Positions 1 through 11,307 of a stretch of 64,000 bases of DNA are shown here, piece by piece. Made by a program: the position numbers and the translations under genes. The notes under the pieces were generated by a model. It made no database searches, was not told where the DNA came from, and worked only from the letters and a program-made list of their open reading frames with translations. The first letter of the stretch is position 1. Each line of letters starts with the position of its first letter. The stretch is from Areca catechu (taxonomy: Eukaryota; Streptophyta; Magnoliopsida; Arecales; Arecaceae): the NCBI GenBank assembly GCA_021397845.1, contig CM038044.1, positions 57,387,851 through 57,451,850 of the forward strand, written 5' to 3'.

Positions 1-303
1 ACCATCGTGAAACTGGCCGGCCAGGATGAAGAGGAGGAAGGAGACGATGATGGAGAGCATGATGACGAGGGTCTATTTTCCATCATTAGCACCCTTAATT
101 TGGGGAGATATGCCGACCATAGATGCATAAAGGAGCTCCATGATGCCTGTCACCCACCGAAGAGCCCGCGCTGCCATCTTCCCGAGCCATCGTCGCCGGG
201 GGAGAGGCCACCGGATCTGTCCCTCCGAAAATTGCCTCTGTTCCAGTCCAGAGAGGAGAGCTAACTGTTCGAGCACGGTCGTGAATGCATAGTCAGCATA
301 CAT
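1..303 (-). other. Unidentified GC-richer segment with a broken minus-strand reading frame
   Basis: A minus-strand frame of 76 codons (303 to 73) ends at a TAG. The same frame then continues to the window edge as a strongly hydrophobic stretch, TLVIMLSIIVSFLLFILAG, which looks like one transmembrane helix. The piece is GC-richer than the A-rich tract next to it and matches none of the retroelements in this window. It could be the remains of a small membrane-protein gene, or chance coding in a non-coding stretch. I do not recognise the family. The left edge is cut by the window, so start and length cannot be judged. Confidence 0.2.
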
Positions 304-545
304 TTATCAACTTCAAGCATAGGAATCCAATAAAAAAAAGATGAAAAAGGAAAATACGGGAAAAAAAATAGAGAAAAAAAGAGTGAAAAAAATGGAGGAA
401 AAAAATATGGAAAAAAAAGGGGTTTATTTGAATAAAAAAATTTTGGAGAAAAAATAAATAGGGTTTAACCTAGCCTAGGATCGTTTCTTAATGACCAATA
501 GTCCGATCACCTAGAATAAATATTGATCAGGGCCTGTCTCACATC
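304..545. other. A-rich low-complexity junction
   Basis: The stretch to about 465 is dominated by runs of A with scattered G (motifs such as GGAAAAAAA and GAAAAAAAGAG) and holds no open frame. About 80 bases of ordinary sequence follow before recognisable chromovirus integrase begins. It marks the 5' truncation of the chromovirus fragment. The deletion or insertion that caused the truncation is not visible. Confidence 0.5.
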
Positions 546-1610
546 ATAAGACCATAAGGAAACACGATTCAATCTGTGTAGTGGTTGATAGGTTTTCCAA
601 AATGGCTCATTTCATACCCCGCTCTCAAACATTTGATGCTTCCAAGGTTGCCAAACTTTTTCTTGACCATGTAGTTAGGTTACGTGGCCTTCCCAAAACC
701 ATAGTATCAGATAGGGATGTCCGCTTCACCAGTTACTTTTGGAAGATCCTTTGGCACTTGTTAGTAACCAAGCTTAATTTTTTCACCTCCTACCACCCTC
801 AAACCGATGACCAGATCAAAGTAGTGAACCGTAGCCTTGGAAATCTGTTGAGGTGCCTTATAAGTGAAAACACTGGAAATTGGGACCTTCTGTTACCTAT
901 AGCTAAGTTCGCCTACAACAGCTCAGTCAATAGGTCCATAGGCACGAGACCATTTGAGATTGTCCATGGGTATAAGCCTAACAGACCCTTAGACCTAATC
1001 CCCTTGCCCATACATGCACGAGTCTCTGAGTTAGCTGAGTTATTTGCACAGCATGTTAGGGATTTGCATAAGGAAATTAGTTAAAAGATTAATGTGAGCA
1101 ATGAAATTTATAAAAACTTGGCTAATTCCCAAAAAAGAGCTAAAGAATTTGCTGAGGGGGATTATGTAATGATTAGGCTTAGGCCTGAGTGGTTTCTTCC
1201 AGGGATCGTGAAGAAATTACATGCCCATGGAGCTGGACCCTTCAAAGTGATAGAAAAAGTTGGACCTAATGCTTATGTGCTCGAGTTACCACCCAAATTT
1301 GGCATAGCTCAACCTTCAATTTCTCAGACCTAGTTGAGTATAGGGAGCCAGCAATGATACCTAGTGAGCTATTTGAACCCAACCCTTCTCTTAAGAATGA
1401 GCCCATCCTAGAGTGTCCACCAACAAATTGGCTTGAGAGAGGAGATAAGATTGAGTGTATCTTGGACGACCAAGCCATTAGTACCCAGAACAAAGGCTAC
1501 CAATGTTACTTGGTCTGATGGGAAGGTTGATCCGAATTTGAGGACTCGTGGATCACTCGAGAGGATCTACAATGCCTCAACCCAGACTTATTGGAGCAAT
1601 ACCAGAGCCG
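546..1610 (+). pseudogene. Chromovirus integrase core, C-terminal region and chromodomain (pol 3' end)
   Basis: Integrase inserts retroelement cDNA into chromosomes; the chromodomain targets it to marked chromatin. From about 548 the frame reads KTIRKHDSICVVVDRFSKM, the integrase core around its first catalytic Asp. The second Asp is in TIVSDRDVRF at about 701-730. Where the third catalytic residue (Glu) is expected, QTDDQIKVVNRSL shows Lys, so the enzyme would be inactive. A stop at 1082 splits the core from the C-terminal GPFKVIEKVGPNAYVLELP region (1094-1333). A degraded chromodomain follows at about 1435-1610 (IECILDDQAIST, then DSWITREDLQCLNPDLLEQY) with frameshifts. A purine-rich spacer leads into the LTR. 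Confidence 0.8.
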
Positions 1611-1658
1611 GATGGGCCCTTACTCGATAAGGTTGAGTTCCTCCCACCCCGACAGAAT

Positions 1659-3275
1659 TGGTGTAGGCACCAGGATCAGACAGAGATTATTGGACCCGTT
1701 ATGGATTTTTGATTAGGATTTTGAATCCTTTAAAGTCCATTAGTCCAAAGTCACTTGAGTCTTGTACTAAAGTGAGCCAATTGAGTCATGTAATGAAGAG
1801 TGAGTCTTGTAATAAAGTGAGACAACTAAGTCCAATCAAGTTGAGTCCATTTGTGTTTTGGTCCAGTCCAATGAGTTCAATCGAGTCCTATAATTTTGGA
1901 TTTTCATTCAAGTCATATTCAAGAGAAGAGTCACTAGTCCCTTTCCCAGCTCAAGCACCTAGGCACTCCACTTAAGCCACAAGCCCACACTTTTGGTCCA
2001 CACTCATGCCGCCCAGGCCCCTAAAAGAGTGGCGCCCCAGGCCTCCAAGAGATGGCGCCCCAGGTCCACCAACAACTGGTGCCCCACCCCAGGTCCACAA
2101 GCAACTGGTGCCCCCTAGGCCCATTAGTGCCCTAGGCCCATCCATGGTTGGCGCCCCACTCCAGGCCCCTTGGCACCCTAGGCCTTCATGATTGGTGCCC
2201 CCCCCAGTCCAAGTCCACCAAGGTTGGCACCCATCCCAGCCCAAGCCCAAGAGGAGTTGATACACCAATCCAATAAGGAGTCAGCAGCCCAGTTCTTCAA
2301 GGAGTCCAGTCTTCTAATTCTAATCAAATTTTGTACTCCAACTTTGACAAGAATTTGTACTCCAACTTTGATAGGGAGAAGCCTGGGTGAATCTATAAAT
2401 ACCCTTCTCCTCCCCCCTCTTGTACTACTGATTTTGAATGAATGAAACTTATTTTCCTTATCCAATTTCCATGCTGTTTAGCATTGATGCTCGTGAGGGA
2501 GACGGTGTGAGGCCCAACAGTTGCCTTATGTTCTCTAAACCCTAGCCTTAGATGCCCTTGCCTTCCATCATCAAACCTTGGCCGCCCATCTGTCTTCCAT
2601 CTAGAACACCCCCTACCACCATCCAAAACCCTAACCTGCCACCATCAAAGTCCTCCTGCACCGGGCAGCCAACCCTAAAGTCTTTCAGGCATCCTCCCAA
2701 AGCATCCAGGCTGCCATCCTCACATCTCTAGGCCACCCTCCAGAGTCCAGGCATCCACCTTCACGATCAAGCCGCCAGCCATCCCCAGCCACCCTCCAAC
2801 CTCTCTTCTCCTCCCTCTTCTAATCTTATATTTTTCTCATAATCTTTGACCCTAACCTTTAGCGTTTGCAGGGTTTCTCAGGTGAAACTATCCTTGGAAG
2901 AGGTTCTCTTTGCTCCCGAGACTAGCTAATAAAAAATGGCAGATCCGCGGGAATGAGGCCTTGTCTTCCAAGCACCGATCCAGAGTATAGAGAGACCCCT
3001 TCTACAACGAAGAAGACATCATTGCTAGGTATTTGAACCAACCCCTCTCTTTAGGTCTATTTTATTGAAGTTGCATATGCCTTATTAGTGGTTTCTTAAT
3101 CCTAAGATCCGTTTTCTTCATTACTTTATTAGGTTCTCTTTTGTGGGTATTTAATTTCTAGTCTTTATGTGAGAACCCTGCTTATTCTTAACTCCTTTTC
3201 GGGAACATAACCATAACATAAAAATCTAAAATCATTGCATCATTGATTTGATATTTTCTTGTGCGTATCTTTAGC
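1659..3275 (+). repeat. 3' LTR of truncated chromovirus
   Basis: Starts TGGTGTAGGCACCAGG just after the chromodomain and a short purine-rich stretch, at the same place as the LTR start at 40629. A TATA-like CTATAAATACCC at about 2393 probably marks the promoter, followed by a C/T-rich leader and AATGAATGAAAC. The sequence from 2520 to 2800 is C-rich and mimics coding but has no sustained homology. The 3' boundary is set between 3243 and 3275 because Tat#1 coding resumes at about 3285; without the paired LTR it cannot be fixed exactly. Confidence 0.6.
2005..2240 (+). repeat. GC-rich imperfect tandem repeat inside the chromovirus LTR
   Basis: Six or more degenerate copies of a 25-40 base unit built on GGCGCCCCAGGCC, joined by AAGAGAT or CAACTGGT-type spacers. 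It lies upstream of the LTR TATA box, the usual place for LTR enhancer repeats. A related but non-tandem stretch occurs in the minus-strand LTR at 38540-38610. Short ORFs on both strands here come from the repeat and are not genes. Confidence 0.6.
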
Positions 3276-3670
3276 ATACTCTTCCTGCATCACCCTGTCT
3301 CCAAGAAGGAGGTGCAGTGCCTAACCAGATGCATTACGACATTGAGCCACTTCATCTTACATTCTGCTAAGCACTGCCAACTATTCTTCAAAGTGCTATG
3401 CAAGATGCATGACTTCACCTAGATGGAAGAGTGTCGAGAGGATTTTGAGGCACTGAGAAAGCTCCTTGCCTTCCCACCATTACTGTCCAGGCCAGAGCCT
3501 GAAGAATAGCTCTCCTGTACCTGGCAGTCTCATCGAAGGCGATCAGCTCAGTGCTGGTCCGCACTAATAAGGACGACACCCAGCAGCCAGTGTACTACAC
3601 TAGCAAGCTGCTCCGCAATGTTGAAACTAGGTACACTCAATCTGAAAAGATTATCTTTGCACTCATTATG
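3276..3670 (+). pseudogene. Tat#1 pol: end of RT and start of RNase H
   Basis: Reading in shifting frames gives HHPVSKKEVQCL (end of the RT thumb; compare HPSCKKEVQ in Tat#2 at about 61060), then FEALRKLLAFPPLLSRPEP, then the start of RNase H with AISSVLVRTNKDDTQQPVYY and NVETRYTQSEKIIFAL. Stops at about 3420 and 3508 and frame changes show decay. The reading breaks at 3670, exactly at the SIRE(+) LTR, and continues at 16532. Confidence 0.8.
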
Positions 3671-5153
3671 TGTTGAACCCTTGAATGATTTTGATGATAA
3701 CAAAATATTGGAGCAGGCATTTGTTTTGCTAACTACTTCCAAGTCTTTTCTAAGTTTTTGTAGGATGATTTTAATGCACATTCATATTTCCTACAACTTT
3801 GTTCGTATGTCAAGCAAATTTTTGGTAATATTCAAAATATTTTATGAAAAGAAGTGTCCAAGAAAAATCACTCAAGAGCTCATGAAAATGGGCAACTTCA
3901 GTGAAGAGCCGACTCAAATCATAAAGAGGCGACTCGAGTTCTGGCATAAAACACAACTTACTAGCACACAGATATCTAAGCTGACTCGAAGGAAGTTGAG
4001 TCGACTCATCCAGTGCTTTAGTTTCTCAGTCAGACATTTGAGCTGACCCAAAAGCAAAGAGCCAACTCAAGTGGAGTACAAGTTCTGAAATTCTAGAATC
4101 TGAACTGACTCGAGGGTATTCGATCCAACTCAACCATAGTAAGGATTTCTCAAATAGATAGGCGAGCCGACTCAAGGATAGAAGAGCTAACTCTTACATA
4201 GTTTAGATATAATCAGTTCTGAAGAACAAGCTAGTTGAGCGACTCGATGAAGAGGAGTCGACTTGACTAATATAACCTTCTGACCTATCTGAGAATCTGA
4301 GCCAACTCGAAGCATCCGAGCTGACTCGAATCCCAGTTTTTGGCAAGTAATGGCTATTCTAGAACTTGTTATTTGAAATCAAATCAAGCTCCAATGGTCA
4401 TATTTCGAATCCCAATGGTAAACAACGGCTATATCTACCAAAGAAGAGTATAAGACTCTATTTATAAGGGATTTGGACATCTCTTAAGAGGTAATGATCT
4501 TTAATATTTATTTGGTGAGAATATTCAAGAGAAAGCATTGAAGAGAGTCTTCAAGTCTTCACCAACTCTCATTTGAAGCTTGAAGCATTTATTAAGGAAT
4601 CTAAGAAACCATTAAGGAGCATTCAAGTGTAATTAAGAAGGCTTTCTTTGAGCTGCAACTGCAACCATCAGACAACTTAAGTTTGTTAAATAGTTGCTTT
4701 GTATTCTTTAACTCTTTTATGAGTTTGTTAGGTTCTTGGTGAGCCTATTGAAACCAAGTATGGGTTGTTAATGATCCCATCTTAAAACTAACATTGTAGT
4801 GGGTTTTTGGTGAGCCCAGTCAAAATCAAGTTTCGATTTTTGGTTAGCCTGGTTAAAACCAAGTTTGGGTTTTGGATTGTGAGCCCGTGAAAACAATCCA
4901 ACTGTATTCCGTGGGTGAATATAGTGGAAATCCCAAGTTGTATCTTGGATAGTGATGTAGGAGCGAGGTTGCTCTGAACCACTATAAACTTACTGTGTTT
5001 GTGATTGTGCCTTTTCTGCTTTTGCTTGCTTCTGCTTTAATTATTCTAATCACAGCACTTTCCATACTAAAGAACATTTAATAGAGCACACATTTGCTTA
5101 AACTTTTTAAATTCCTAATTCACCCCCTCTTGGGAAAGGTATCCTAGGCAACA
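3671..5153 (+). repeat. 5' LTR of SIRE(+)
   Basis: Begins TGTTGAACCCTTGAATG and ends ATCCTAGGCAACA, matching the LTR at 15047. A TATA-like TTTATAAGG is at 4461-4469. The part upstream of it, about 3900-4330, is packed with GAGCCGACTCGA-like copies in both orientations and decay states. The element's PBS follows after two bases. Confidence 0.92.
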
Positions 5154-5155
5154 AT

Positions 5156-5167
5156 TGGTATCAGAGC
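5156..5167 (+). other. Primer-binding site of SIRE(+)
   Basis: TGGTATCAGAGC directly after the 5' LTR is the complement of the 3' end of plant initiator-Met tRNA, the primer used for minus-strand cDNA by most plant copia elements. Confidence 0.9.
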
Positions 5168-5200
5168 AGTGTTTCTAAATTTTAATTAGAGTAAAGATTA

Positions 5201-6245
5201 ATGGCTCATCCCATGAGTACCTCCTTGGCCGAAGGCCAATCAAAAAATAGACCTCCATTGTTCACTGGCACAAACTATTCTTATTGGAAAGCTTGAATGA
5301 AAATACCTATGATAAAGGTTGATGGCATGGATGTCCCAAAACCTGAAGAGGATTTGGATAAACATGACATGAAAATGGATGAGTTAAATGCCAAAGCCAT
5401 GAACTTGTTATATTATACTTTGGATGCAAATGAGTTCAATCGAATTTCTACTTATTTTTTCATAAAAGAAATTTGGGACAAACTCGAGGTAACCCATGAA
5501 GGAACTTCCCAAGTGAAGACTTCTAAAATTAATCTTCTTATGCATAACTATGAACTATTTAAGATGGAACAAAATGAAACTATCTCTGCCATGTTTTCAC
5601 ATTTTACATATATTATTAATAGTTTGAAAAGTCTTGGCAGGATTTACTCTAATGCAGATCTAGTATAGAAGATCATTAGATCACTTCCATACAAGTAGGA
5701 CCCTAAAGTAACTGCCATTCAGGAAGTAAAAGACTTGAATACACTACCTCTGGATGAACTGATGGGTTCTTTAATAACACATGAGTTGGCCATGCAGCAT
5801 AGGAATGAAGACGATCAGAAAAAGAAAAAGATTATTGCCTTCAAAGCTACATTGGAAATGAAGAAATAAGAAGATGAATCTAAATAAGATTGCCCCTCCT
5901 CCAAATATGAATTAGAAGATGAAGACATAGCACTAGTCATAAGGATATTTAAAAAATTTATGGGCAAGAAAAAGGGAAGATACTTTAGAAAATTTTATAA
6001 GAAAGGTGAATACAGCAAGGACAAGGACAAGGAGAAAGAAAGAGAAAAAGGATCAAACGCCCATCTATTATGAATGCAAGAAGCCATGGCATATCCGTAC
6101 TGATTATCCTTTACTGAAGAAGACATATAAGAAAAAGAAGAAGAAAGCGATGGTTGCTACTTGGAGTGACAGTGAGGAGTTGACTTCAACCAAAGAGGAA
6201 GAGACCACTAAAACTTTCAATCTGTCATATGGGTCTCGAAGATGA
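5201..6245 (+). pseudogene. SIRE(+) gag (capsid and degraded zinc knuckle)
   Basis: Gag forms the particle that packages element RNA. The ATG at 5201 opens MAHPMSTSLAEGQ and runs into RPPLFTGTNYSYWKA, the typical copia gag start, then a TGA at 5296. The capsid continues at 5297-5668 (LNAKAMNLLYYTLDANEFN, TSKINLLMHNYELFKM), stops at 5668 and goes on as SLPYK*DPKVTAIQEVKDLN. A Lys-rich basic tail follows. The zinc knuckle at about 6060-6110 reads YYECKKPWHIRTDYP, where two expected Cys are Tyr, so RNA binding is lost. SIRE(-) keeps CYECKKLEHF*LDC at the same place. Several in-frame stops make this a pseudogene. Confidence 0.88.
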
Positions 6246-7036
6246 GGTAATGTTTCCTAAGACTCATAATGAATTTACTTTTGAGGAGTTAAATTCTGCA
6301 TTCCATGATTTACTGTCTGAATTTATAAAGGCTGGGGTGAAAATTAGAACTTTAAAGAATAGCAATAATTCATTAATGAATGAAAATGTTGAAAATTCAA
6401 AAAAGAATAAGTTATTGCAAAATGAACTGATTATCTTTTTTGAAAACTATAAAGCTTTGCAAACTAAAAAGAATAGTTACTTTAAGAAAAACAAAGCTTT
6501 ACTTGAAGAAAATATTGGTTTGAAAAAGGAAGTAGAAAAACTCAAGCCTTTGGTTGAAAAACTAACTTTAAGTTCAAATAAGCTTGAGTTACTTCTGAAA
6601 GAACAAAGAGATTCAAGTAATAAGGCTGGAATCGGTTATAACTCTTTGAATAAAAATGAAATTTTAGCTACTAGATTTGTATCTTCAAAAGCTTATGTAT
6701 CGAAACTTTTATTTCAAAAAGCTTTTGTATCAAATGCTTCCACATCCATTACTAGAACTTCAAAGTATGTACCCAAAATTTAAAATCAAAAGTCTTTCAA
6801 GTCAAATGATTCTACATTTGCATCTAATACTTCTACTTCTAGAGCATCAAAATTTATATCTTTTCAAAATTCTAGAGTTGTTTCTTATGCGTGTAATGGG
6901 GTTGGACACAAATCATTTCAATATAATATGTTAAAGAAAAACAAAAACCAAATTAGAAGAATTTGGGTTCCCAAAGGAACCAATTCTACTTACCTAAAAG
7001 GATCCAAGGTAGCTTGGATACCTAAAAATACTCCGT
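6229..7036 (+). pseudogene. SIRE(+) gag-pol linker: coiled coil and second Cys motif
   Basis: An uninterrupted 184-codon frame (6229-6783) is rich in Lys, Glu, Asn and Leu, with NSKKNKLLQNELIIFFENYK and KKEVEKLKPLVEKLTLSSNK, typical of a coiled coil. It then passes through Ser/Thr-rich sequence to SYACNGVGHKSFQYNM at about 6885 and IRRIWVPKGTNSTYLKGSK before protease. The equivalent in SIRE(-) lies at 33365-33700. The linker is characteristic of the long SIRE gag-pol. Its exact role is unknown; coiled coils in this position could help particle assembly. Confidence 0.7.
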
Positions 7037-7059
7037 GACTATTTTGCATGAATGTTTTA

Positions 7060-8405
7060 CATCCCAAAATGCAAAGAAAAGATGGTATCTGGATAGCGGC
7101 TGCTCAAGGCATATGATGGGTGATAAAGAGCAATTCATCACCCTATAAATGAAAGGAGGATTGGTAACTTTTGGAGATAATGGCAAGGAAAAAATAATCA
7201 GAATTGGTAAGATCAAAATAACCCCTTAAACTTTCATTGAAAATGTATTGCTAGTAGACAAATTAAAGAATAATTTGTTAAGTATTAGTCAATTATGTGA
7301 TAAAGAATTTAAGGTTGTCTTTGAATCATCTATGTGTATAGTAACTAACTCACTTGATTCCAGCACCACACTCATTGGACATAGACTTGGAAATATATAT
7401 GTGATAGATCTAAATGATCGAGCCATGACCAGTAATACAAGTCTAGTAGTAATGAATGCTAAAACCAAGGAGTCTAGCTTACTTTGGCATAGCCGATTAG
7501 GTCATGCTAGCATGCATACAATTGCCAAATTAATTTCTAAGAATCTAGTTAGAGGTTTAACTAAATCCAAAATTTATTTTGAATATGTTTGCAATGCTTG
7601 TCAAATGGATAAATAAACTAAGAAAAATTTTAAATCTAAAAATATGGTTTCAACCTCTAGATCCCTTGAGCTACTTCACATGGATTTATTTGGACCAACT
7701 AGGACCACAAGCCTAGGTGGTATGAAATACGCACTTGTGATAGTAGATATTTTTTCTAGATTTACATGGATCTTGTTTATTACACATAAAGATGAAACTT
7801 TCAATGTTTTTTGGAAATTCTACAAGAAAGTTTCAAACCAAAAAAATCTTTCAATTGTATCTATTAGAAGAGATCGCGGCATGAAATTTGAAAATCAATT
7901 TTTTAATGATTATTGCACAGAAAATGGCATTGATCACAACTTCTCTATTCCTAGAACACCATAATAAAATGGTGTTGTAGAGAGAAAGAATAGGACTTTA
8001 AAAGAAATAGCCCGAACAATGCTATGTGAAGGCAATCTTCCAAGGTACTTTTGGATAGAAGTGGTGAACACTGCTTGCTATATTTTGAACCATGTTTTAA
8101 TAATACCAATTTTAAAGAAAACCCCTGATGAGCTTGAAAAGAAACCAAATATTTATTACTTTCATATTTTTGGTTGTAAATGCTTTGTATTAAATAATGG
8201 AAATGATAACCTAGAAAAATTTGATGCAAAATCTGATGAAGCTATATTTCTGGGTTATTCAATTAATAGCAAAGCATATAGGGTGTTTAATAAGAGAACA
8301 CTAACTGTAGAAGAATCAGTCCATGTCATTTTCGATGAAGCTAACACCTCACCTTCAAAGAAAGAAGAGTGTATAGATAATGATGCACACTTGAAAAAGA
8401 AATGA
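7060..8405 (+). pseudogene. SIRE(+) protease and integrase
   Basis: Protease is marked by WYLDSGCSRHMMGDKEQF at about 7083-7130 (aspartic active site DSG) and ends in LVDKLKNNLLSISQLCD (7248 on). The integrase zinc domain reads LLWHSRLGHASMHTIA with CNACQ (7480-7605). The catalytic core has LLHMDLFGPTR (first Asp, about 7680), RRDRGMKFENQF (second Asp, about 7870) and NGVVERKNRTL (Glu, about 7972). FHIFGCKCFVL and KAYRVFNKRTLTVEESVHV follow to 8405. Stops at about 7145, 7227, 7614, 7962 and 8405 break it into separate frames. Catalytic residues survive but no full protein can be made. Confidence 0.9.
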
Positions 8406-8409
8406 AGGA

Positions 8410-10120
8410 TATGAGCTTAAAAGACAAGCCAACACAAGAAGGAGAAGAAGTGGTAAGTAAAGATCATGGTGAACTTCTAAGGAAATGGAGGTATGTAACT
8501 TCACACCCAAGAGATTTAATTATTGGTGATCCTTCTTAAGGTATTAGGACTAGGTCATCACATAAAGAAGCACATGACTACCTAGCATTTGTGTCACAAA
8601 TAGAGCCACATAGTTTAGAAGAAGCTGAAAATGACCCGAATTGGATGATGGCCATGCATGAAGAACTTAATAAATTTAAGAGGAACAATGTATGGACATT
8701 AGTAAATATACCGTCAAACAATCCTATCATAGAAACTAAATGGGTTTATAGAAATAAACTAGATGAAAAATGAAATGTTATTAGAAACAAAGCTAGATTA
8801 GTGACTAAAGGATATAATCAAGAGGAATGAATAGATTTTGATGAAACCTATGCACCCATAGCAAGACTAGAAGTCATAAGATTACTACACGCATTTGCTT
8901 GCTACATGAATTTCAAACTATTCCAAATGGATATAAAAAGTGTATTTTTAAATGGTTTTATATCATAACAAGTTTTTGTGAAACAGCCACCAGGTTTTTA
9001 GATCATGCTTTTCCAAATCATGTTCTATACTTAATAAAGCATTGTATGGACTAAAACAAGCACCTCTAGGTATGATAGATTAAGCAAATTCTTACTTGAA
9101 AATGATTTTGTAAGAGGAAATGTAGATAAAACTTTATTTATCGAAAAGAAGGATAATAATATGTTAGTTGTACAAATTTATATAGATGATATTATATTTG
9201 GTGCAACTAATGATAATTTTTGTAGAGAATTTCCTGAGTTAATGTAGGGAGAATTTAACATGAGCTTGATGGGTGAACTAACCTACTTTCTTGGACTCTA
9301 AATAAAGCAAACAAAGGATGAAACCTTTATAAACCAAGCAAAGTACATCAAGGAGATCATCAAAAGGTTTGGTATGGACTTAAGCAAACAAATGAGCATA
9401 CCCATGAGCCTCACCTATAGATTAGACAAATGTGGAGATGGCAACAACATTGATCAAAAGCTATATAGAGGTATGATTGGATCACTGTTGTATTTAACTG
9501 CAACTAGACCTGATATCTTGTTTAGCATGTATATGTGCTAGGTTTCAATCTAATCCTAAAGAATCACATATGCTTGCGGTAAAAAGAATTATAAAATATC
9601 TAAGAGGAACAAGTGATCTAGGTCCATGGTATTCAAAGCAATCTTCATTAAACTTAATTGAATTTTTGGATGCTGATTATGCTGATTATGAAATTGATAG
9701 AAAAAGCACTAGTGGTACTTGCTAATTTCTAGGATTGAATTTAATCTCATGGCACTGCAAAAAATAAACTCTGTAGCATTATCTACTGCTGAGGTAGAGT
9801 ATGTAGTTGTGGGGAGTTGTTGTGCACAAGTGTTATGGATTAAGCAATAACTAGAAAACTTTATTGTTACACAAACTAACATTTCTATCAAATGTGATAA
9901 CACAAGTGCTATAAATTTGACAAAAAACCCAATTCAGCATTCAAAAACAAAGCATATTAAAATTAGACATCATTTCATAAGAGATCATGTTTTAAATGGA
10001 GAAATTGAACTTGAATTTATTCCAACTGAGAACCAACTTGCAGACATTTTTACTAAGCCACTTAATGAAGAGAGATTTGAGATGATTATAGGAGAATTAG
10101 GCTTATGTGACCCATTTTAG
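8410..10120 (+). pseudogene. SIRE(+) reverse transcriptase and RNase H
   Basis: RT copies element RNA into DNA and RNase H removes the template. The copia RT start is DPNWMMAMHEELNKFKRNN (8630 on), then WVYRNKLDEK, ARLVTKGYNQEE and TYAPIARLEVIRLL. The catalytic YIDD is at 9179-9190, followed by LMGELTYFLGL and YRGMIGSLLYLTATRPDI. RNase H keeps STAEVEYVVVGSCCAQ (9780) and CDNTSAINLTKNPIQHSKTK, ending IFTKPLNEERFE; the terminal TAG is at 10118. At least ten stops or shifts, especially around 8820, 8970-9060 and 9540-9720, make it a pseudogene. Confidence 0.9.
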
Positions 10121-10487
10121 TGTTTGTTGACTTAATTACTCTAAAAACTTAAGGAAAAATTATCTAGAAAGCCTCCTACATCAACTTAAGGATATGACCA
10201 CCTTTATAAGTGCATACCCTTCTTTAGAAACCAATTCAGAATATTTTTGAACCATCTAGGGAGTTTTGGTTTGAGTCGACTCGAGCATCAATGCTCAAGT
10301 CGAGCCGACTCGAATATCAGGTTGGGCATTTTTATATAAAACCCGCCGAACCCTTCTTAAACCTTATTCTTAGTTAAACCCTAGCTGAACTTAAGAACTC
10401 TCTCTCACTAAGCTTTAGAATACTCTCTCCTACCCTACTCTCCCAAAATCCACTCAATCCAATCCAAACCTAATCTTTTCTCCCCCA
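10121..10487 (+). other. Spacer between pol and the extra ORF of SIRE(+)
   Basis: No coding signal. It holds one GAGTCGACTCGAG copy with neighbours at 10272-10315, the same module that fills the LTRs, followed by TTTTTATATAAAACCC at about 10327, a TATA-like site that might drive a subgenomic transcript of the extra ORF. The SIRE(-) spacer at 29935-30300 has the same arrangement. Confidence 0.5.
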
Positions 10488-11307
10488 ATGGCACCGAAAA
10501 GAGCAGTCGGCAAGAGATCTTATAGGGTTGATCCAAGAGATAAAAGAGAAAGAAGAACTAAATGAAGACAAGAAGAGTGACTCATTTGGAAGAATAGGAA
10601 GAAATCAGAAATCCACCTCCAGCGCCTCCAAGACAAGTCATCCAGATGAGAAATCATCTCATAACCACTGGTAGGAAGATAAATTTTTCATTTTTGGAAA
10701 ACCAAGGGTTTCGGATAGGCAACTGGATTGAAATTCAAGGCTGGGAATACTTTTGCTCTTTAGATGTTCCTACTTACCCAAGCCTTATAAGAACCTTTTT
10801 TGAGAATCAAACCCTAGAAGAGCATGGGATAACATCATATGTTAAAGGGGTTAGAATATCTGTGAATGAAGCTAGTTTAAGCCAAATTCTACAAATGCCT
10901 AACAGAGGAGAATGTCACCTAATCATGAAGGATAGGCAAAGAACTCTAAGGCTTATTCTAGAGTCCAGTTTTGTAACAAATGTGAAAGCCAATGTTTTAT
11001 CCCTAGAGATGAGGCTTCTACACAATATCATAAGCAGAATCTTCTTGCCTCCTATTGGACATTTTGACTGGGTTAGCGAAAGAGACTTGATGTTCATGAG
11101 ATACATGATTGAGGGGGAGGCCCTCAATCTACCTTATATTATGCTATTCAGATGCGAGATGCAGTTCGTAAGGCTAAAGCATGTCTACCTTATAGTATGG
11201 CCTTCACCTTACTATTCAGACATTTTGGCATTAACTTGGATGCAGAGGATAGCAAATTATTGCATCACACTGACACTTACTCTAAAAAATCTCTTCAAAG
11301 GATGGGG
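10488..11307 (+). pseudogene. SIRE(+) extra 3' ORF, N-terminal part (plant transposon-protein-like domain)
   Basis: Starts MAPKRAVGKRSYRVDPRDK at 10488, breaks at 10562, and resumes in an open frame from 10646 (MRNHLITTGRKINFSFLEN, WIEIQGWEYFCSLDVPTYPS, ISVNEASLSQILQMPNRGE, LSLEMRLLHNIISRIFLPP). This matches my recollection of the putative plant transposon-protein domain often found in ORFs after pol of SIRE-type elements; no function is established. A frameshift near 11150 moves the reading to YSMAFTLLFRHFGINLDAED and KSLQRMG. At 11308 it is cut by a solo LTR and continues at 13111. The copy in SIRE(-) (28262-29934) has no such insertion and confirms the join. Confidence 0.7.

Larger units (their letters stand above)
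546..3275 (+). mobile_element. 5'-truncated Ty3-gypsy chromovirus (integrase end, chromodomain, 3' LTR)
   Basis: Only the 3' part of the element is present: integrase core, integrase C-terminal region, chromodomain, a purine-rich spacer and a long 3' LTR starting TGGTGTAGGCACC. Its coding end and LTR start closely resemble the chromovirus at 34147-42074, so both belong to one lineage. Gag, protease, RT and RNase H are absent. Tat#1 RT/RNase H sequence begins directly after the LTR at about 3276-3290, so this element probably inserted into Tat#1. No TSD can be checked because the left LTR is missing. The right boundary is approximate. Confidence 0.75.

Noticed and set aside
2006..2268. ORFs on both strands with Pro/Gly-rich translations
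   Set aside because: They are readings of a GC-rich imperfect tandem repeat inside an LTR; both strands are open because of composition.
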